A DNA stretch of 10,253 nucleotides, taken from positions 1 to 10,253 of the forward strand of contig JAEZIL010000112.1 of NCBI GenBank assembly GCA_023436685.1, in the 5' to 3' direction. The notes beneath the pieces were generated by a model. The model had not been told where the DNA came from. It made no database searches and saw nothing but the letters and a program-made list of their open reading frames with translations. Shown here one piece after another: positions 7,531 to 10,253 of this stretch. Origin of the DNA: Bacteroidota bacterium. Its GTDB lineage: Bacteria > Bacteroidota > Bacteroidia > Chitinophagales > Chitinophagaceae. The first letter of the stretch is position 1; the number at the start of each line of letters is the position of its first letter. The position numbers and the translations under genes were made by a program.

Positions 7531-7590
7531 AAAATGCATGCATACTACGCAAACAATTGATGGTCAACACATAAAATTTAAAGACCGTAT

Positions 7591-7607
7591 TTGGCACAGT
7601 GTTGGAA
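7591..7607 (+). promoter_or_regulatory. Candidate sigma-54 (RpoN) promoter in the kinase-regulator gap
   Basis: TTGGCACAGTGTTGGAA has a perfect -24 core (TTGGCAC) and a TTGG block at -12. The invariant GG lies 10 bp before GA, where the consensus has GC, so the -12 element is imperfect. Transcription would start at about 7616-7618. The next gene encodes a sigma-54 activator with an intact GAFTGA motif, which makes RpoN-dependent control in this locus plausible. An 11-bp inverted repeat TTGATGGTCAA lies upstream at 7557-7567. Confidence 0.35.
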
Positions 7608-7616
7608 CTAAAGCTT

Positions 7617-7779
7617 GCATACCACTTTACAATAAGTGGGTAATTATAAACAAAACATAACAACTAAGAAAATTAAGAAGTTTGACAGGACGGCAAACTA
7701 ATGAGCTAGTCTGATAGTGGAACACAATGAGGGATAAAACAGGGAATTTGGTTTTCACCATATTCCCTTTATTTTTTTT
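7617..7779 (+). ncRNA. Candidate small RNA of about 160 nt between kinase and regulator
   Basis: This is an inferred transcript; the 5' end is only the predicted start from the sigma-54-like promoter. Seen: a hairpin CCACTT/AAGTGG (7622-7627 with 7634-7639), a long A-rich linker without structure, a second hairpin AGTTTG/CAAACT with the loop ACAGGACGG (7679-7684 with 7694-7699), and a strong terminator (7741-7779). There is no credible open reading frame ending before the terminator. A terminator here, about 240 bp after the kinase's own, implies that a transcript starts in between. No known RNA family is recognised. It could instead be an unusually placed backup terminator with meaningless sequence between. 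Confidence 0.4.
7741..7779 (+). terminator. Second Rho-independent terminator, before the regulator gene
   Basis: AGGGAAT (7741-7747) pairs with ATTCCCT (7762-7768); after one T-T mismatch the stem continues TGG/CCA (7749-7751 with 7758-7760) around a 6-nt loop. It is followed by 11 T in 12 bases (7768-7779). It stands 55 bp upstream of the regulator ATG, so the regulator must have its own promoter downstream. Confidence 0.8.
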
Positions 7780-7799
7780 GTTAAATGAAACTTGTAGTT

Positions 7800-7829
7800 T
7801 TTGTCAAACAAATATGCATCCTTAGATTG
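7800..7829 (+). promoter_or_regulatory. Candidate promoter of the sigma-54 activator gene
   Basis: A -33-like TTTG (7800-7803) is followed after 19 bp by TAGATTG (7823-7829), one T short of TAnnTTTG. The spacing fits the Bacteroidota consensus. The element ends 4 bp before ATG 7834, so the mRNA would be leaderless or nearly so. The position just after the terminator at 7741-7779 supports it. Confidence 0.45.
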
Positions 7830-7833
7830 CAAC

Positions 7834-9162
7834 ATGGCTTCGATTCTGATTGTTGAAGATGACCTTACTTTTTCAAAGCTTGTTGAAAGCTACCTTAAAA
7901 GACATGGACATACACCTTATTGTGTTTATGATGTTAAAGGTGCATTGTCTGAATTAATTAAGACACATTTTGATCTTTTACTGCTAGACTATAGATTGCC
8001 AGACGGAACAGGCATGGACGTACTTAAGTATAAACATGAACACAGCTTGCCTACCCCTGTGGTTATAATGACCAGCTTTCACGATATACGTACCACCGTA
8101 AAGGCAATAAGATCGGGAGCATACGACTATATTACTAAACCGGTTAATCCTGAAGAGCTCTTAATGGTTATTGACCAGGCCATGCAAAAGCCGGATATAG
8201 TTGCCTCACCGGTACAGCCAAAAACAGATTTCGTAGAAGGAGACAGCCAATTGTCTTTACAAATACATAAACATATCCAGTTGGTTGCCCCCACAGATAT
8301 GTCGGTAATAATACAGGGCGATAGCGGCACAGGTAAAGAACAAGTAGCGCGCAATATACACAGGCTAAGTAAAAGGGCAACAGCGCCGTTCATAGCGATT
8401 GACTGCGGTGCTTTATCTAACGATCTAGCAGGTAGCGAATTGTTTGGACACGTAAAAGGTGCATTTACAGGTGCATTGCAAGATAAAAAAGGCCAGTTTG
8501 ATCTAGCTAGTGGTGGCACGCTATTCCTTGACGAAGTGGGTAACTTAAGCTATGAGATACAAGTGAAGTTGCTGCGTGCACTGCAGGAGCGGGAAATACA
8601 ACCTTTAGGCAGCGGAAAAAATATAAAAGTGAATGTGCGCATTATTACAGCAACCAACGATGATCTTCTTAATTCAGTACGTAACAGCAACTTTAGAGAA
8701 GACCTATATCATAGGCTAAATGAATTTAAAATATTGCTCCCGTCGCTACAGCAGCGTAAAGAAGATTTGCACCTATTTATCAGTCATTTTATAAGCCAGG
8801 CCAATAAGGAGCTAGGTAAAAATGTAAAGGGCTTATCTACCGAGGTAAAAAATGTTTTTTACAAATACGACTGGCCGGGAAACCTAAGGGAGCTAAGAAA
8901 CATAATAAAACGTGCAGTCTTATTAACGCACGATAACGAGATACAAATGGCTGCCCTACCACAGGAAATGATACTTGCTTTGGAAAATTCCGATAACTCT
9001 GACACTCACGACCTGAAAGCTATCCAGGCAGATAATGAAAAGGATATGATCCTTAAAACATTGCAAGAAGTAAAATACAATAAGACTAAAGCTGCCAAAC
9101 TGCTGAATATAGACCGAAAAACACTGTATTATAAAATGGCTAAATACAATATTGATGGATAG
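7834..9162 (+). CDS. NtrC-family sigma-54-dependent response regulator
   Basis: Seen (442 aa from ATG 7834): a receiver domain starting ILIVEDD, with phospho-acceptor Asp52 in LLLDYRLPDG, Thr80 and Lys102; an AAA+ domain with Walker A GDSGTGKE (162-169), GAFTGA at 209-214 (sigma-54 contact), Walker B LFLDE with Asp233-Glu234, an FREDLYHRLN arginine-finger segment and WPGNLREL from Trp347; and a Fis-type helix-turn-helix at about 417-440 (KAAKLLNIDRKTLYYKM). Known: such proteins bind enhancers and use ATP to open RpoN promoters after phosphorylation. The kinase upstream, with its HPt domain, is the likely phosphate donor, although two terminators separate the genes. An in-frame TTG at 7801 is rejected because it precedes the receiver by 11 unrelated residues and overlaps the promoter. 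The last codons and the stop are copied in a 25-bp tandem duplication. Confidence 0.94.
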   Translation: MASILIVEDDLTFSKLVESYLKRHGHTPYCVYDVKGALSELIKTHFDLLLLDYRLPDGTGMDVLKYKHEHSLPTPVVIMTSFHDIRTTVKAIRSGAYDYITKPVNPEELLMVIDQAMQKPDIVASPVQPKTDFVEGDSQLSLQIHKHIQLVAPTDMSVIIQGDSGTGKEQVARNIHRLSKRATAPFIAIDCGALSNDLAGSELFGHVKGAFTGALQDKKGQFDLASGGTLFLDEVGNLSYEIQVKLLRALQEREIQPLGSGKNIKVNVRIITATNDDLLNSVRNSNFREDLYHRLNEFKILLPSLQQRKEDLHLFISHFISQANKELGKNVKGLSTEVKNVFYKYDWPGNLRELRNIIKRAVLLTHDNEIQMAALPQEMILALENSDNSDTHDLKAIQADNEKDMILKTLQEVKYNKTKAAKLLNIDRKTLYYKMAKYNIDG

Positions 9163-9187
9163 GGTTAAATACAATATTGATGGATAG
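9138..9187. repeat. 25-bp tandem duplication across the regulator's stop codon
   Basis: Two adjacent 25-bp units, 9138-9162 and 9163-9187, begin GGC and GGT and then share 22 identical bases (TAAATACAATA... ending GATGGATAG). The only difference is C/T at the third base. The first unit is the end of the regulator gene including TAG. The second is noncoding and in another frame because 25 is not a multiple of 3. It ends 32 bp before the next gene's -7 element. Confidence 0.95.
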
Positions 9188-9219
9188 AATGTTAACAAAC
9201 CTGCTTAACTGATATTACT

Positions 9220-9227
9220 TAACTTTG
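9220..9227 (+). promoter_or_regulatory. -7 promoter element of the SCO-family gene
   Basis: TAACTTTG is a full match to TAnnTTTG, 22 bp before ATG 9250, leaving a leader of roughly 15 nt without a Shine-Dalgarno sequence. TTAAC occurs three times leading into it (9192, 9205, 9219). No clear -33 element is present. Confidence 0.5.
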
Positions 9228-9249
9228 CGCGGCAAGAATATCACACACA

Positions 9250-9885
9250 ATGCAACGCAAAAAAGTAACCATTATCCTGCTTTCTTTCTTCATAATACTG
9301 GCAGCAGTGTTCATGACCTATTTTTACAATGTAACGAAAGTAGCACCAAAGAAATTTCCTGTATTAGGTTTTCCGGGGCATAAGGTTACATCCTTCTCAT
9401 TCCTGAATCAAGATGGCCAAATGGTAACACAAGATGATGTGAAAGGAAAAGTATATGTAGTAGAATATTTTTTTACCACTTGTAAAGGTATTTGCCCTAA
9501 AATGAACGAGAATATGTCGAAAGTGTACCAGGCATACAGGGGTAATGACGATTTCAAAATCCTATCGCACACTGTTGATCCTAAAAAAGACACTGTACAG
9601 GCCATGAAAGCATATAGTATGCGTTTTGATGCTGACCCTAAACAATGGATGTTCTTAACAGGCGACAAAAAAGAATTATACGATATGGCCCGCTATAGCT
9701 ATTTGGTAACTGCAGTTGATGATACTGCTGCTACCGATATCGAAAGCGATTTCATACACACAGATAAATTTGTATTGGTTGACAGAATAGGCCAGATACG
9801 AGGCCAGTACGAAGGCACGGATAGTGCTGCTGTAAATAAGCTGATAGGCGATATTAAAGAATTAATGCAGGAAGAAGCTAAGTAA
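9250..9885 (+). CDS. SCO1/SenC family protein (copper chaperone-like, membrane-anchored)
   Basis: Seen (211 aa): one N-terminal membrane anchor at about residues 6-26 after a basic MQRKK start, then a thioredoxin-like fold with the SCO signature TTCKGICP (Cys78 and Cys82, CxxxCP) and the distal conserved His170 in DFIHTDKFVLVD. These three residues form the known copper site. Known: SCO proteins deliver copper to the CuA site of cytochrome c oxidase, or act as thiol-disulfide reductases on the outer face of the inner membrane. Length and fold are typical. The visible neighbours are a regulator and a chromate transporter, so no oxidase operon is in view and the exact target is unknown. It has its own promoter. 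The stop TAA is one base from the stop of the convergent gene on the other strand. Confidence 0.92.
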   Translation: MQRKKVTIILLSFFIILAAVFMTYFYNVTKVAPKKFPVLGFPGHKVTSFSFLNQDGQMVTQDDVKGKVYVVEYFFTTCKGICPKMNENMSKVYQAYRGNDDFKILSHTVDPKKDTVQAMKAYSMRFDADPKQWMFLTGDKKELYDMARYSYLVTAVDDTAATDIESDFIHTDKFVLVDRIGQIRGQYEGTDSAAVNKLIGDIKELMQEEAK

Positions 9886-9886
9886 G

Positions 9887-10253
9887 CTAGATATTCATTG
9901 TCCAGCCAAGCAACAGCCATCCAATTACTATGAATGGAGCGGGTATCTTGGTAAAGTAAAGCAGTGAAAAAGTAATAGCTATTACTACAAGATTAGTGTA
10001 TCCAAATGGCATTGACTGGAACAGCACCAAACCTGAAGCCCATATTATACCAACTATCGCTGCATTGATACCTTCCAACGACCGATAGATAATAACATGC
10101 TGTCTTAGGTTTTGATAAATAGGAAACAAAAAGAAAAGCAATAAAGTGCTGGGTAAAAAAACGGCCACCGTAGCCACAATACAGCCTACTACTTGCCAAC
10201 CCGGCCCATAATGACTCATAACCATTCCGCCAACGTAGGAGCATATTGAGAAC
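9887..10253 (-). CDS. chrA: Chromate transporter, ChrA family (partial, 5' end off window)
   Basis: Seen: reading the minus strand, 121 codons are open from the window edge to TAG (complement 9887-9889). They begin FSICSYVGG, upstream of an internal ATG at 10225 that would otherwise look like a start. The segment GWQVVGCIVATVAVFLPS followed by a hydrophobic helix, LEGINAAIVGIIWASG, and two more membrane helices fits the C-terminal half of a chromate_transp domain (FLPS and the NAAxVG motif are typical). Known: CHR proteins export chromate or move related anions across the inner membrane. Members have one domain (about 180-200 aa, often in pairs) or two (about 390 aa); which type this is cannot be seen. 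The family is a recognition by motif, not by search. It is convergent with the SCO gene. Confidence 0.75.
   Translation of the reverse strand, partial: FSICSYVGGMVMSHYGPGWQVVGCIVATVAVFLPSTLLLFFLFPIYQNLRQHVIIYRSLEGINAAIVGIIWASGLVLFQSMPFGYTNLVVIAITFSLLYFTKIPAPFIVIGWLLLGWTMNI

Noticed and set aside
7727..7825. 32-codon open frame (starts MRDKTGNLVF) before the activator gene
   Set aside because: Its Phe/Leu-rich run is simply the translation of the terminator's T-tract. The stop lies in the activator's promoter, and no ribosome site is seen.
7801..7833. TTG start at 7801 for the sigma-54 activator
   Set aside because: It adds 11 residues unlike a receiver domain and overlaps the likely promoter; ATG 7834 begins the domain in the usual way.
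9887..10225. Complete 112-aa membrane protein starting at ATG 10225
   Set aside because: The frame stays open upstream to the window edge with ChrA-like residues (FSICSYVGG), so the gene is a truncated larger transporter and the ATG is internal.

Overview
The window looks like chromosomal DNA of a Bacteroidota species, probably a Chitinophaga-like member of the class Chitinophagia. This rests on the low GC content, promoters of the TAnnTTTG type, the lack of clear Shine-Dalgarno sequences, a long Bacteroidota-type leucyl-tRNA synthetase of 931 codons, and the protein families present. The placement is inference; no 16S gene or ribosomal marker is in view. It reads mostly as ordinary core and accessory genome. 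I see no CRISPR array, insertion sequence, phage gene, tRNA or rRNA.

Left part: an FAD-dependent oxidoreductase of the DAO family runs leftward off the window (complement 1-1062). It is divergent from a small secreted protein of unknown function (1128-1631). The 65 bp between them hold a perfect 9-9-9 inverted repeat placed like a shared operator.

Centre-left: leuS fills 1730-4525 with every catalytic and editing motif, but an in-frame TGA at 2519-2521 splits it into a 263-codon N-terminal piece and a 661-codon C-terminal piece. Both pieces are otherwise intact and in the same frame. A small putative lipoprotein (4596-4832) with a strong terminator follows.

Centre-right: a two-gene phosphorelay. 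The first gene is a membrane hybrid kinase with HisKA, HATPase, receiver and HPt domains (4951-7482). The second is an NtrC-family sigma-54 activator (7834-9162). A 351 bp gap separates them and holds two Rho-independent terminators about 240 bp apart. Between these terminators are a sigma-54-like promoter and two more hairpins, which suggests an independent transcript of about 160 nt. The layout resembles, by analogy only, LuxU/LuxO with Qrr small RNAs.

Right part: the 3' end of the activator gene, including its stop codon, is duplicated in tandem (25 bp unit). A SCO1/SenC copper-chaperone-like membrane protein (9250-9885) follows. It converges, one base apart at the stop codons, on the C-terminal half of a ChrA-type chromate transporter that runs in from the right edge (complement 9887-10253).

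The observations most worth following are the nonsense codon in the normally essential leuS, the candidate small RNA between kinase and regulator, and the palindrome between the divergent genes at the left.
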